Positions 18,572 through 28,227 of a DNA stretch of 64,000 nt are shown here, piece after piece; position 1 is the stretch's first letter, and every line of letters starts with the position of its first letter. Location: positions 1-64,000 of the forward strand of contig NZ_FMYK01000002.1 of the NCBI RefSeq assembly GCF_900096915.1. Reading direction: 5' to 3'. Both the position numbers and the translations under genes were made by a program. Below the pieces are notes generated by a model. That model was not told the origin of the DNA. It saw only the letters and a list, made by a program, of their open reading frames with translations, and made no database searches. The stretch is from Acinetobacter marinus (lineage in GTDB: Bacteria; Pseudomonadota; Gammaproteobacteria; Pseudomonadales; Moraxellaceae).

Positions 18572-19663
18572 ATGGCACAACACACAAAATCCGACCCCAC
18601 AAAATCTGACCCTTCAGCACAGGTTCAGCAATACGGCTTTCGTGACTTTAAGCAGTGGCGCCACGTGCTGGAGTTATTACTGGCGAGTAATGCACTGGGT
18701 TTGATTCTGGCGGTGGCGAGTGTGGCGAAGCTGTCGGATATTTCATGGGCATTGTTGATTCATCATCTGTTATTTGTCAGTTGGGTCTGTGTGGCATTTG
18801 CGACCTGTATGGATGTTTTACAGCGTCGATGGTTGCAATTAGAACGTAAAACCTTTTATCAATTGGGCTTTGTGTTGTTGATTGCCATCATTTTGCTCAG
18901 TAGTTTCATGATCAATATCCTGCAGCATCATGCCCAATTTACAGCAGCACCTTTAACATGGGCGATCATCAGCGAACATAGCTTGCGACGGATGGTGCTT
19001 GGCGGTGGCATTGGCTTGATTGTGCTGCGTTATTTGTATGTACGTGAGTTGGTGACACAGCAACGCCAGTCAGAACTGATGGCACGAGTGCAGGCGTTAC
19101 AAGCTCGGATTCATCCACATTTTTTATTTAATAGCTTAAATAGTGTGGTCAGTTTGATCGGCAGTGATCCGTTTAAAGCCGAACAAATGTTGATTGATTT
19201 ATCGAGTCTATTTCGGGCGAGTTTAACGGAATTGCGAGAAGTGAGTCTGCGCGAAGAAGTCGAATTGTGTCAGCGTTATTTAAAAATTGAATCGGTGCGA
19301 CTCGGTGATCGGCTAGAGGTGAAATGGCGCATCGATGGCGAAAATATGCTGGATCAAGCCAAAATTCCGTTGCTCACTTTACAACCATTATTGGAAAATT
19401 GTATATATCATGGCGTAGAGTCATTGTCTAAATCGAGTTTAGTCAGTATATTAATCGAAATACGTGGCGATCATGTCAGTATTGTTTTGACCAATCCTTA
19501 CCAACTCAAAGTAGGGCAGTCAAATTTAAAATCGAATCAAGGCAATGGAATTGCCATCGATAACGTGAAACAACGTCTTAAGGCGTATTATGGTGCTGAG
19601 GTGAAATTTTCGACCTTTGCCCGTGACGATGTCTACACGACTTTGTTGAGTTATCGATATTAA
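18572..19663 (+). CDS. algZ: Sensor histidine kinase, LytS/AlgZ type
   Basis: A membrane histidine kinase with several hydrophobic segments (residues about 35-160 of the 363) and a His_kinase domain whose phospho-acceptor motif is RIHPHFLFNSLNS. An atypical C-terminal ATPase region follows, with LLTLQPLLENCIYHG and GNGIAIDNVKQRL. The frame is open back to 18428, but the first 48 codons look non-coding and the ATG at 18572 gives a normal start. The next gene encodes the matching LytTR regulator. The name rests on synteny with the Pseudomonas argH-algZ-algR-hemC block. Confidence 0.85.
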   Translation: MAQHTKSDPTKSDPSAQVQQYGFRDFKQWRHVLELLLASNALGLILAVASVAKLSDISWALLIHHLLFVSWVCVAFATCMDVLQRRWLQLERKTFYQLGFVLLIAIILLSSFMINILQHHAQFTAAPLTWAIISEHSLRRMVLGGGIGLIVLRYLYVRELVTQQRQSELMARVQALQARIHPHFLFNSLNSVVSLIGSDPFKAEQMLIDLSSLFRASLTELREVSLREEVELCQRYLKIESVRLGDRLEVKWRIDGENMLDQAKIPLLTLQPLLENCIYHGVESLSKSSLVSILIEIRGDHVSIVLTNPYQLKVGQSNLKSNQGNGIAIDNVKQRLKAYYGAEVKFSTFARDDVYTTLLSYRY

Positions 19664-19730
19664 ACGAAATCATTAAAAAAACAGATGCAACGCAAGTATT
19701 CATCTGTACCAAAAAACGATGGGGAATATA

Positions 19731-20468
19731 ATGGATATTGTAGTCTGTGACGACGAGCCATTAGCACGTGAACGATTAGAGCGCATGTTGACACATCTGG
19801 GGCATCGTGTGCTTGGGCAAGCCAAAAATGGTGTCGAAGCACTGGAGCTGGTCGAGCAAGAACAGCCTGATGTGATCTTACTAGATATTCGTATGCCAGA
19901 AATGAACGGTTTGGAGTGCGCACATAAACTCAGTGCGTTGGATACACCGCCAGCGATCGCCTTTTGTACCGCATTTGATCAATATGCCATTGATGCCTTT
20001 AAAACCAATGCCATTGCCTATCTGCTCAAGCCGATCGGCATGGATGACTTGTCGCAAGCCTTGCATAAAGCCACCAAACTCAATCAAGCGCAGTTGCAGG
20101 CTTTACCGACGACAGAAAAAGATCCTGAACATCAAACTAGACAAAATATCGTAGCGAAAACCCATCGTGGTGTAGAGCTGATTGCGATTGATGATATTTA
20201 CTATTTCTTAGCTGACCAGAAATATGTCATGGTGCGCCATAAGAATGGTCAGGTGCTGATCGATGAAACGCTGAAAGAATTAGAAACTGAGTTAGAAAGC
20301 AGTTTTGTGCGTATCCATCGTAATGCCTTGATGTCATTGAAATATTTAGATGGTTTGGAAATGCAGTCCAATGGGCAATATCAAGTGCGGTGTAAAGAGA
20401 TTGATGAAAAGTTGATGATTAGTCGACGGCATTTGCCCTTGATCAAAGAGCGTATTCAAAATTTATAA
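19731..20468 (+). CDS. algR: LytTR-type response regulator, AlgR-like
   Basis: Residues 1-120 form a receiver domain with the acidic pair Asp7-Asp8, the phospho-acceptor Asp52 in LLDIRMPEMNG, and the Lys of YLLKPI. Residues 140-245 form a LytTR DNA-binding domain (YYFLADQKYVMVRHKNG, FVRIHRNALM). It should be phosphorylated by the kinase encoded just upstream. An ATG at 19719 is in frame, but that at 19731 has a GGGGA ribosome site. In Pseudomonas, AlgR controls alginate and type IV pili. The targets here are unknown. Confidence 0.9.
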   Translation: MDIVVCDDEPLARERLERMLTHLGHRVLGQAKNGVEALELVEQEQPDVILLDIRMPEMNGLECAHKLSALDTPPAIAFCTAFDQYAIDAFKTNAIAYLLKPIGMDDLSQALHKATKLNQAQLQALPTTEKDPEHQTRQNIVAKTHRGVELIAIDDIYYFLADQKYVMVRHKNGQVLIDETLKELETELESSFVRIHRNALMSLKYLDGLEMQSNGQYQVRCKEIDEKLMISRRHLPLIKERIQNL

Positions 20469-20611
20469 TTAAAGTGCTTTGAGCTCACTACTGCGTTAAC
20501 CTCGTTTTTATAGTTTTAGCAGATAACACAATGCATGACTGAAATGTCTACAGATTCTACTTCAACGATAAATCTGAGTTTGATGAAATTTGTGATGTAT
20601 GTACATAAGTT

Positions 20612-20814
20612 GGGATTAACCTTCGGTTCGACCTACTTTCCTTTCGGGGAAAGTAGGCAAAGCCATTTGTCAGTCGCAAACTCGGTCATACATCAAAATC
20701 AATCGAATGCCTTGAAAAACGCTACTTTACTAAAGCTGTTCTGACCTCGAACAATGCGACTGACGTTCCCACGAATCAGATAATTTCTACTCATCTTATT
20801 TAGAACTGAGGTTG
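20612..20814. repeat. Structured intergenic repeat, copy 2
   Basis: Related to 5606-5806 and in the same orientation. It begins GGGATTAACCTTCGGTTCGA. Stem one is CCTACTTTCC / GGAAAGTAGG (20632-20657) and the long-range stem is GTCAGTCGC (20669-20677) / GCGACTGAC (20756-20764). The ends again carry AACCT and AGGTT. The element fills most of the 447-base gap between algR and hemC. Nothing else is seen in that gap. Confidence 0.8.
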
Positions 20815-20915
20815 TTTTTAAGTTCAGGCGAAAAAATCAAAATTGCCAAAATGACTTGCAATTCTGTCTCAGCACGGTAGTGTAAGTCATCCTTGATTGT
20901 TGCCGAGTTTGTGCC

Positions 20916-21857
20916 ATGCCTATACTAAAAATTGCCACCCGTAAAAGTCCTTTGGCGCTTTGGCAGGCGGAGCATATCAAACAACGTCTAGAAGCATTAC
21001 ATCAAGATTTAAGCGTTGAGCTGGTGACTTTCGTGACTCAAGGCGACAAGATTTTAGATACACCGCTTGCCAAGATCGGCGGAAAAGGGTTATTTGTCAA
21101 AGAGCTGGAAGCTGCATTACTTGATGGTCGTGCGGATCTGGCGGTGCATTCGATGAAAGATGTGCCGATGCAGTTGCCCGAAGGCTTGGAACTGGCTGCC
21201 ATCTGCACCCGTGAAGACCCGCTAGATGCCTTTGTGTCCAATCAATATGTGCATTTTGATGATTTACCACAAGGCGCAAAAGTCGGAACGTCGAGCTTAC
21301 GCCGTCGCTGTCAGATTTTGGCACGTCGTCCAGATTTGAATGTGCTGGATTTGCGAGGCAATGTGGGGACACGGTTATCCAAGCTCGATGATGGGCAGTA
21401 TGATGCGATTATCTTGGCGAGCGCAGGATTGAAGCGCTTAGAATTACACGGACGCATTCGCCATAGCTTAAGTCCTGAAGTGAGTTTACCTGCAGTCGGT
21501 CAAGGCGCATTAGGACTCGAATGTCGTAGCGATGATGCACAAATGCACGGCTGGATTGCGGCATTAAATGATGCTGAAACCTCAGCTTGTGTGCGTGCCG
21601 AACGTGCGTTTAATGCGCATCTTGAAGGTGGTTGCCAAGTGCCGATCGCTGCATTTGCCCAGTGGCTTGGCGACCAAATTCATATCGAAGGACGAGTTGG
21701 TTCACCAGATGGAGAGCAATTACTGATTGCTAAGCAACAAGGTTCGCTAGCACAAACAGAAGAAATGGGTGTAGCACTCGCCAAGGATTTATTGGCGCAA
21801 GGTGCGGGAGAGTTGTTGCAAGCGCTGTATCAAGACCAAAGCCAAGATCAGCAGTAA
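20916..21857 (+). CDS. hemC: Porphobilinogen deaminase
   Basis: HemC joins four porphobilinogen units into hydroxymethylbilane. The 313-residue protein shows [17 protein letters not shown] at the N-terminus, [19 protein letters not shown] in the cofactor-binding region, and [12 protein letters not shown], which contains the Cys that anchors the dipyrromethane cofactor. hemD follows after 30 bases, so the first two common tetrapyrrole enzymes are co-transcribed. Confidence 0.96.
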   Translation: MPILKIATRKSPLALWQAEHIKQRLEALHQDLSVELVTFVTQGDKILDTPLAKIGGKGLFVKELEAALLDGRADLAVHSMKDVPMQLPEGLELAAICTREDPLDAFVSNQYVHFDDLPQGAKVGTSSLRRRCQILARRPDLNVLDLRGNVGTRLSKLDDGQYDAIILASAGLKRLELHGRIRHSLSPEVSLPAVGQGALGLECRSDDAQMHGWIAALNDAETSACVRAERAFNAHLEGGCQVPIAAFAQWLGDQIHIEGRVGSPDGEQLLIAKQQGSLAQTEEMGVALAKDLLAQGAGELLQALYQDQSQDQQ

Positions 21858-21887
21858 GATGAATTAAAGCAATTTGTTGATTTAGCT

Positions 21888-22739
21888 ATGACCCAACGCA
21901 GATCAAAGCCACTGATTAATACGCGTCCTGCAGAGCGTGCGAGCGTTTTAACTGAAGCGTTGCAGGGTTTGGGTTATGCCGTGTATGAATTGCCTTTGTT
22001 GTCCTTAGAGCCGATGACGCTTGATACTGGGTTAAAGACGCAGTTTGCTCAATTGAAAGATGCAAAAATTGTGGTGGTGGTCAGCCCGATTGCGGTTGAG
22101 CTGGGCATACAATATGCGTTGCAATGTGATATTTCCTTGACTGAATTACAGACAAAACAATGGATTGCAGTTGGACGATCTACACAGTTAGCATTGTCAA
22201 AACATCAAATTGACAGTATTTGCCCCACAGTGGAAACCTCTGAAGGCATGTTGCAACTGCCGATTTTAAATGATCTGATCTCGGCACAATCGAGTACATC
22301 ACGTGACACAAAAACTGACACAGAAAATGATACAGCAAATGTAACCATTGCCTTTTGGCGGGGCATAGGTGGACGAACCTTGATGATGGATGCGCTGACT
22401 GCACAAGGTTGTCATGTTTTGAATATGTTGCTGTATCATCGTGCAATGCCGAATTATACCATTGATGATTTAAAACAGCTTGTACAGCAACTGCCTGCGA
22501 TGATTTTGATCAGCAGTGAACAAAGTTGGAAAAATTGGCAACAGCTCACAGAGCGCATGATTGAGCATCGTATCGTGAATCAAGATGTATTTGCTGAAAA
22601 TCAATATGTGGTGCTGGGCGAACGTGTCAGTCAAGTGCTTCGAGATGCGTTGCCAAATCCCGAGCACATCATGACTGTACAGCATTTACAAGCAAATGAA
22701 ATTGACAGCGTTGTTCAGAATCGCAACAATGCGGGGTAG
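21888..22739 (+). CDS. hemD: Uroporphyrinogen-III synthase
   Basis: HemD closes hydroxymethylbilane with inversion of ring D. The family is weakly conserved. Here the evidence is INTRPAERASVLTEALQGLG at the start, VVVVSPIAVE, the ILISSEQSW segment in the second domain, and its position directly after hemC and before hemX/hemY. The 283 residues are slightly longer than usual because of a polar Asp/Thr-rich insert near residues 135-150. Confidence 0.88.
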   Translation: MTQRRSKPLINTRPAERASVLTEALQGLGYAVYELPLLSLEPMTLDTGLKTQFAQLKDAKIVVVVSPIAVELGIQYALQCDISLTELQTKQWIAVGRSTQLALSKHQIDSICPTVETSEGMLQLPILNDLISAQSSTSRDTKTDTENDTANVTIAFWRGIGGRTLMMDALTAQGCHVLNMLLYHRAMPNYTIDDLKQLVQQLPAMILISSEQSWKNWQQLTERMIEHRIVNQDVFAENQYVVLGERVSQVLRDALPNPEHIMTVQHLQANEIDSVVQNRNNAG

Positions 22740-22804
22740 CAGTGGCTTGATTGGTGTGCGCTGTGAAATTTTGACGCAATGATTGATATGAATATTGATG
22801 AAGA

Positions 22805-23770
22805 ATGATGAATAAAATAGGTGCTTTGGTTCTGCTCTTAGTTGTTGCTTGGCTGGGTAAGCTCAGCTTTGATATGTATTATGTCAAGGCGGATCAGCTC
22901 AATACATTAAGCAAAAGTCTGAATCAGCAGAATCAGCGGGTTTCGGCATTGTATGATCAACTGGTGTTGTTGCAACAGTTTCATGAGCATGGCGAACCAA
23001 GTGTGCAGGCACAAGATCAGATCGCCACAAACAGTCAAACCCAAACAAAGCAAAATGACTCAAGCACACAGACACAGTCGAGCACCGCACCTGCGACATC
23101 AAACAATTTACATGCGTTGAACCCAACCCTTGCCAGTATCAATGCTTCGAATTTTGAGAGCCAACGGCTGATCCAAGATCGCTTGAATTATGTCAAAGAT
23201 CGACTCAGCCTGATCCAAGCCATGTTGCAACAACAGCGCATCAGTATGGCATTGTCACAAATCCAAAGTCTCAAACAAAAGCTCGGTCAAGAGCAATTGC
23301 TTGCCAGTAGCTTGAACTCAACCCTGATTGAAGCATTGCAACGCGATCAAAATAGCATTACCCAATATTTACAACAGCGCAGTGAACATTTGGCGGTATT
23401 ACAACAACAGCTGCAAAAAATCGAAACACAGCTTGAACCTACAGCACTCGATCAGCCGAGCCAGAAGTCATCTTGGTCGAATTGGTTTAATTTACAACGT
23501 GTTGAACAGGGAAAAACTGCGCCAAACCTACAACAACGTGCCTTGCATTATAAAGAAATGCAATTGCAAATTTTGCTGGCACAACAAGCCTTATATGCAG
23601 GGCAAAACGCCTTTTATCGTCAGCAAATCGACACCTTGAAAAAGGAATTGAATACCTATCCAGATGCGACCTCTAAGTCGGTGCTGAACAGTCTAAATCG
23701 CCTTGATCGCATGGCATTGAATCCTGCACCGCAACTCAGTGCGATGACATTATTGGGTGAAACACCATGA
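22805..23770 (+). CDS. hemX: HemX-like membrane protein
   Basis: The 321-residue protein has one N-terminal membrane helix (residues 4-22), then a coiled-coil-rich, Gln-rich region extending to the end. This is the layout of the HemX proteins of gammaproteobacteria, which are often annotated as uroporphyrin-III methyltransferase-like although no methyltransferase motif is visible here. The role is uncertain. hemY follows 27 bases later, and the pair probably acts at the inner membrane in haem-linked or envelope functions. Confidence 0.82.
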   Translation: MMNKIGALVLLLVVAWLGKLSFDMYYVKADQLNTLSKSLNQQNQRVSALYDQLVLLQQFHEHGEPSVQAQDQIATNSQTQTKQNDSSTQTQSSTAPATSNNLHALNPTLASINASNFESQRLIQDRLNYVKDRLSLIQAMLQQQRISMALSQIQSLKQKLGQEQLLASSLNSTLIEALQRDQNSITQYLQQRSEHLAVLQQQLQKIETQLEPTALDQPSQKSSWSNWFNLQRVEQGKTAPNLQQRALHYKEMQLQILLAQQALYAGQNAFYRQQIDTLKKELNTYPDATSKSVLNSLNRLDRMALNPAPQLSAMTLLGETP

Positions 23771-23797
23771 TGTGCGGATCAACGTGGGAGAGCTGGC

Positions 23798-24988
23798 ATG
23801 CGTAATGTGATTTTTGCCTATCTGATCTTATTTTTGATCCTCGTCGGCGCATTTATTGTGCTCAGTTTTAATGTCGGTTTTGGTTATGTATTTTTGCAAT
23901 GGCACGGCTGGCAACTGCAAACCAATTTATTATTGGTGTTGATCTTATTTTTTATTTTACTTATCGCACTTTATGCCAGTTGGACTGTTTTAAAGCGTAT
24001 TTTTCGGCGCAATATTCAAAATCATTTGCAGCCTAAATCATTTCACAAACTGCACCCCTATGAGCGACTTGGGATATTGTGGCTACTCAAAGCCGAACAA
24101 TATGAACAACAACAGATTATCTCGACCTATCAAGCCTCTGCATTATTGCATCCGTTAATTCGAGCGCAAATGTCGCTGAATCAAATGGATGCTGAAACGG
24201 CAAAAGACTGGTTGAAGCACAGTAAAAATCCACTGTTCGAATTGGCAGAACTACTCAAAATTGATATTGCGCTACTTGAGGAAAATCATGCGGAAGCATT
24301 TGAGCGTATAGAATTCTTAAGTGTGCAACCTTTATCCACATGGTTAAATCCAGTCAAAAGCGCCTATCAAGCACAGCTTCAGCAAAAATGGTTGCAACTG
24401 TCACTGCAATATCCGTGGAAAATGTTTGATGCCACGTATCAGCCACAATTTGAGCAAACGCAAAATATATTATGGTTGCAAGCATTATTTCAATATAAAG
24501 ACCGTGCCGATGCACAAGCAATTGATCAACTGGCGCAGTGGATTGAAAATCAGCAGGAAATGATTCAAAGCTATCCTGTTGAACATAAAATTGTCTTATT
24601 AAAACTCATGGTGCAATTTGAGCGTTTTGATGCACACAGTTTTATTTTTGCAGAGCAAATATTAGCTGAGCGTTTCGTGCCTGAGGTGTTGTATATTTGG
24701 CTCGATCAGGTATTTGAGCATGCACACTTGGATATTGCTGTGATCGCTGAAAAAATCGAATCGTGGTCACAACAATATCCTGCACAGCCGAGTCTTGCAT
24801 TTGCCCAGTGGCATATCGCCCAGCAGCAAGGTGATATTACTCAGGCGAATCACTTGTTGGTACAATATCCAGACGATCCATATATGGCATATTTGCGGGT
24901 GAAAAACGCATTATCTTCGGATGAATTACAACATGATTTAAAATTGATGTTGCAGTTCTCTGAGCAAGATTTTAAGTTTAATTTATAG
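23798..24988 (+). CDS. hemY: HemY-like membrane protein
   Basis: Two hydrophobic helices at the N-terminus (about residues 5-25 and 40-62) are followed by a helical repeat region of about 320 residues, as in HemY_N/TPR proteins of the hemCDXY operon. The family is tied to protohaem metabolism by genetics, but its biochemical role is not known. It is not the protoporphyrinogen oxidase that carries the same symbol in Gram-positive bacteria. It ends the haem operon. Confidence 0.85.
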   Translation: MRNVIFAYLILFLILVGAFIVLSFNVGFGYVFLQWHGWQLQTNLLLVLILFFILLIALYASWTVLKRIFRRNIQNHLQPKSFHKLHPYERLGILWLLKAEQYEQQQIISTYQASALLHPLIRAQMSLNQMDAETAKDWLKHSKNPLFELAELLKIDIALLEENHAEAFERIEFLSVQPLSTWLNPVKSAYQAQLQQKWLQLSLQYPWKMFDATYQPQFEQTQNILWLQALFQYKDRADAQAIDQLAQWIENQQEMIQSYPVEHKIVLLKLMVQFERFDAHSFIFAEQILAERFVPEVLYIWLDQVFEHAHLDIAVIAEKIESWSQQYPAQPSLAFAQWHIAQQQGDITQANHLLVQYPDDPYMAYLRVKNALSSDELQHDLKLMLQFSEQDFKFNL

Positions 24989-25100
24989 CGTTTACTTTAT
25001 CGCTTATGCTGTATGGCGGTGTGCGAAATAGTTGATTTGGTATCGATCGCATTTTGCATTATCGCATTTTGTATTAATGAATCATTTTAAGGGGCTGGTT

Positions 25101-25589
25101 ATGTCGGAGCAAAGCATGTCAGAGCAAAAACATTCAGAACAGGTAGCACAAGATTTGGATTTAAGTCAGATTCAGGATTATCCATTACACTTTGCGCAAA
25201 CCGTGGCGTGGGGAGATATGGATGCTTTTGGTCATGTCAATAATGTCATGTATTATCGTTACTTTGAAAGTGCACGGATCAATTATTTTGAGCAATTTAA
25301 ACTCTTTGCGCATGATTTAATTACTGTGATCGCAAAAAGTGATTGTCGCTATTTAAGCCCTGTATTTTATCCAGATCAATTAATTGTGGCGACCCGTGTC
25401 GAACAGTTTGGCAATACCTCAATGACCATGCGTTATACTTTATTTAGTCAAAGCCAAAATAAAGTCGTTGCCGATGGTGAGGCCGTGATTGTCTGCTTAG
25501 ATGCCAAAACGCAAGTCAAAAAAGTTATTCCTGATGCATTTAAACAGCAAGTGATTGCATTTGAAACACAAGCTGGACACATATTCTAA
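25101..25589 (+). CDS. Acyl-CoA thioesterase, 4HBT hotdog type
   Basis: The 162-residue protein has the 4-hydroxybenzoyl-CoA thioesterase-like motif WGDMDAFGHVNNVMYYRYFE, with the catalytic Asp and the HVNN segment. A second half, SPVFYPDQLIVATRVEQFG, is typical of YbgC/FadM-like enzymes. The frame is open to 25032, but the ATG at 25101 has a perfect AAGGGG ribosome site. The likely substrates are acyl-CoAs, with chain length unknown. It may be read from the end of the hem operon, about 110 bases away. Confidence 0.88.
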   Translation: MSEQSMSEQKHSEQVAQDLDLSQIQDYPLHFAQTVAWGDMDAFGHVNNVMYYRYFESARINYFEQFKLFAHDLITVIAKSDCRYLSPVFYPDQLIVATRVEQFGNTSMTMRYTLFSQSQNKVVADGEAVIVCLDAKTQVKKVIPDAFKQQVIAFETQAGHIF

Positions 25590-25654
25590 GTGAGTCAATA
25601 TTGAAGTAAAAATGCTGAAAGTAAACAGTTGTGAGCGTGGTTTTTGAAATGCAT

Positions 25655-25740
25655 TATTTTAAGCTGAGTTTTTAAAGCATCGTTTTTTGAAGCATGGTTT
25701 TTAAATCGTTACTTTTAAATCGGTGCTTTTTAATTCGGAC
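25655..25740. repeat. Degenerate AT-rich repeats upstream of hns
   Basis: A stretch of loosely repeated units of about 17-20 bases, each with a T-rich run followed by AAAGCAT, GAAGCAT or AAATCG. The runs are spaced roughly at helical intervals, which could give bent DNA. It lies 140-220 bases upstream of the hns start. It is seen in sequence, but its function is a guess. Confidence 0.4.
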
Positions 25741-25875
25741 AATCCATTAAAAATTACATAATCCATATCATTATTTATGCGCAATATGTTATAAGGTCGA
25801 ATAAGTAAATCGATAATGAACATCCATTTTGCCTTGTCGATTTAATATTTATCATCATTCAAATGAGAGACAACA

Positions 25876-26214
25876 ATGGCAACAAATATTGATCAATTGG
25901 ATTTAACCCAATTCGACCCAAATCAACTCAAAGCAATCTCGGAAAAAGCACAACAAATGCTCGAGAAAAAAGAAAAAGAGAAAGTAGATCAAGCCTATGC
26001 GCAGTTGATTGAAGTGGCTAAAAGCGTGGATATGACGCTTGATGAGCTACTTGCGCATGGCACAAGCAAAAAAGCCAAGCCGACTCGTAAAGTGGCACCA
26101 CGCTATCGTAATCCAAAAGATGCTAGCCAAACGTGGACAGGTCGTGGTAAGCAGCCACGTTGGGTGGTTGAGGCACTTGCTTCAGGTAAAAAAATCACTG
26201 ATTTAGAGATTTAA
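25876..26214 (+). CDS. hns: H-NS family nucleoid protein
   Basis: This 112-residue protein has an N-terminal helical oligomerisation region (about residues 1-65) and a C-terminal DNA-binding domain with the H-NS core TWTGRGKQPRW (near residues 86-96), which reads the minor groove of AT-rich DNA. H-NS silences horizontally acquired genes. Here the AT-rich prophage and orphan gene islands of the same window would be plausible targets. It is a single-gene unit with a terminator at 26341-26367. Confidence 0.95.
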   Translation: MATNIDQLDLTQFDPNQLKAISEKAQQMLEKKEKEKVDQAYAQLIEVAKSVDMTLDELLAHGTSKKAKPTRKVAPRYRNPKDASQTWTGRGKQPRWVVEALASGKKITDLEI

Positions 26215-26340
26215 TCCGCAATCTAATCAGAGACTTCATGAGAAGCCATCATGCACTGTCAGCACGGCAATATGATTGATCAAATCTGTCATTGTTGTCA
26301 GTTGTCATGAAATGGTCATCTAAGCCATTGATAATCGATC

Positions 26341-26367
26341 AAACCAAGCCACGGCTTGGTTTTTTTA
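26341..26367 (+). terminator. Terminator downstream of hns
   Basis: AAACCAAGCC / GGCTTGGTTT with a two-base loop centre is followed by T residues, about 125 bases after hns. Confidence 0.85.
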
Positions 26368-26478
26368 TTTGCGCTTTGTGAAATTCTAGTGTTGGTTCAT
26401 GGCGCAAAATGTGCATAATGTGTTAAGAATTGCGGATCAATAACGATTCATGGATGTAGTTGTGGCGTATTTTGGGTA

Positions 26479-27225
26479 ATGATGTGGATGACCAATAAAA
26501 AAATTCTAAGATTTTGGCTGATGGTGTTTTTCAGTCTTTTTGCGTTATTTGTATTATTACAAGTGCCTGCGGCATGGTTGTTGTCAAAATTTTATCCAAA
26601 TTTGCGTAGTCTTCATAATGTCAGTGGCAATATCTGGCAGGGTGAAGCGGATTGGTCTTATCAAAACTTACAAGGCACGCTGTCGTGGTCGACTCGTCCA
26701 TGGGAGCTGTTGCGTTTGCGTGCGGCGTCGAATATTAGTATTCATTCTGGGCAAACCGAGATCAATGCCATTGCTGCCTATGGTCTGGGCAAAAATGTCT
26801 ATCTAAGCGATGTGAATGGCGAAATCAGCAGTGAGACCTTAGCCAGTGTGGTGGATTGGCAATGGCCAAGTAGCAATATTAAGCTCAAAGATGTTTCGCT
26901 GAAATATAAAAAGCAACAAGGTTATCAAGATGCGGATGGTCAGCTCACATGGGCGGGTGGCTTGCTGAATTATCCGATGGGGCAACGTTTAGAGCGTATC
27001 GATATTCCGCCATTGGTTGGACAGTTGAGCGCTGAAAAAGAACAATTGAAACTCGCAGTACAAGATGGTCAGAAGCAACGCATGGCTGATCTCAGTCTAG
27101 ATAAGAGCAATATGCTGGATGTGCAAATTACCCAGCGCTTCTTGCTGAATGCACCGAGTTATCAAGGTAAAGCGGGTATGGATACGGCTGTAGTGAGTAC
27201 TCGTCAGCCTTTGGGTAGCTTGTAA
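26479..27225 (+). CDS. gspN: Type II secretion system protein N
   Basis: GspN is a bitopic inner membrane protein of the type II secretion machine. The 248-residue protein has an N-terminal membrane helix (about residues 10-34) followed by a periplasmic domain with the family pattern HNVSGNIWQGEADW and a QGTLSWSTRP strand. Several ATG codons lie at the start (26479, 26482, 26488) and I cannot choose firmly. The gspN-gspC-gspD order is typical of Acinetobacter, where the other gsp genes lie elsewhere. Confidence 0.87.
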   Translation: MMWMTNKKILRFWLMVFFSLFALFVLLQVPAAWLLSKFYPNLRSLHNVSGNIWQGEADWSYQNLQGTLSWSTRPWELLRLRAASNISIHSGQTEINAIAAYGLGKNVYLSDVNGEISSETLASVVDWQWPSSNIKLKDVSLKYKKQQGYQDADGQLTWAGGLLNYPMGQRLERIDIPPLVGQLSAEKEQLKLAVQDGQKQRMADLSLDKSNMLDVQITQRFLLNAPSYQGKAGMDTAVVSTRQPLGSL

Positions 27226-27330
27226 TGAAGCGGGCGATGATGAATTGGCTTGAGATAAAGCGGGCTGGGATAAAGCGGATGGTCGTGAGTCAGGTTGATG
27301 CATGGGCACAGTGGCAAGAGGCGAACCATC

Positions 27331-28185
27331 ATGACTAATATCCAACAGTGGTTAGCACGCTTCAATGCCGAAAAATTCAATAAAGTGGCACCCGTACTGT
27401 TTTTTATTTTGATGTTGTGGCTGTGCTGGCGTTTGGCGAATTTATTTTGGTGGTTTGCCTCTCCGCCGAAAGCACCGACCATCCAGCCAGTGGTGTTGGG
27501 TTCACAGCAAGTGCGTATGCCTGATATTGTGCGTTTTTCACTGTTTGAAGAACAAGGTCAAAACCCGCAAGCACAGCAGGCAAACTTACCTGTCAAACTG
27601 GAAGGTGTGGTGTTGGCAAGTCCGAGTTATCTGTCATCGGCGGTGTTGCGTGTTAATAATACTGCCAGCAGTTATCGGGTGGGTGAAACCATCGACGAGA
27701 CCAATATGACCTTGGCAGAAGTGTATTGGGATCGGGTGTTTATTCGTGAAAGTAGTGGACAAACCCGAGAGGTAAAATTCGGCGATGAAACCAGTACCGC
27801 AAATACACCACCGCCAGCACAAGGGTCGTCAACACAACAAACTAGTCCACCTACAACTGCACAGCAACCGAATACGGAAAATAAACGATCTGATCGTGCC
27901 ATTGACCAAGCCATTGAAAAACTGAAACAAGATCGTGAACAATATTTGGGTCAAATGGGTGTGACGACGGGACAAAATGGTTTTGAAGTCACGGATCAGA
28001 CACCTGCGGCATTGCGTGCTCGATTGGGCTTAAAAGCGGGTGATAAAATTCTATCGGTGAATGGACAGGCGTTGTCATCAGGGGTGAATGAAGCACAATT
28101 GCTGGAACAAGTGCGTCAAGCTGGACAAGCCAAAATCGAAATACAACGTGGTGATCAAACGATGACCATCCAACAAAGTTTTTAA
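27331..28185 (+). CDS. gspC: Type II secretion system protein C
   Basis: GspC links the inner membrane platform to the secretin. The protein has one membrane helix near residues 20-42, a homology region (VRFSLFEEQ to the SYRVGETI strand), a Gln/Thr/Pro-rich linker, and a C-terminal PDZ domain from about residue 195 (LRARLGLKAGDKILSVNGQ). The ATG at 27331 has a GAGG ribosome site and is preferred over 27295. It starts about 100 bases after gspN and ends 42 bases before gspD. Confidence 0.92.
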   Translation: MTNIQQWLARFNAEKFNKVAPVLFFILMLWLCWRLANLFWWFASPPKAPTIQPVVLGSQQVRMPDIVRFSLFEEQGQNPQAQQANLPVKLEGVVLASPSYLSSAVLRVNNTASSYRVGETIDETNMTLAEVYWDRVFIRESSGQTREVKFGDETSTANTPPPAQGSSTQQTSPPTTAQQPNTENKRSDRAIDQAIEKLKQDREQYLGQMGVTTGQNGFEVTDQTPAALRARLGLKAGDKILSVNGQALSSGVNEAQLLEQVRQAGQAKIEIQRGDQTMTIQQSF

Positions 28186-28227
28186 CGCACAGTGATGTGT
28201 AATGAATAAATGAGGCAAGTGCGTAAC

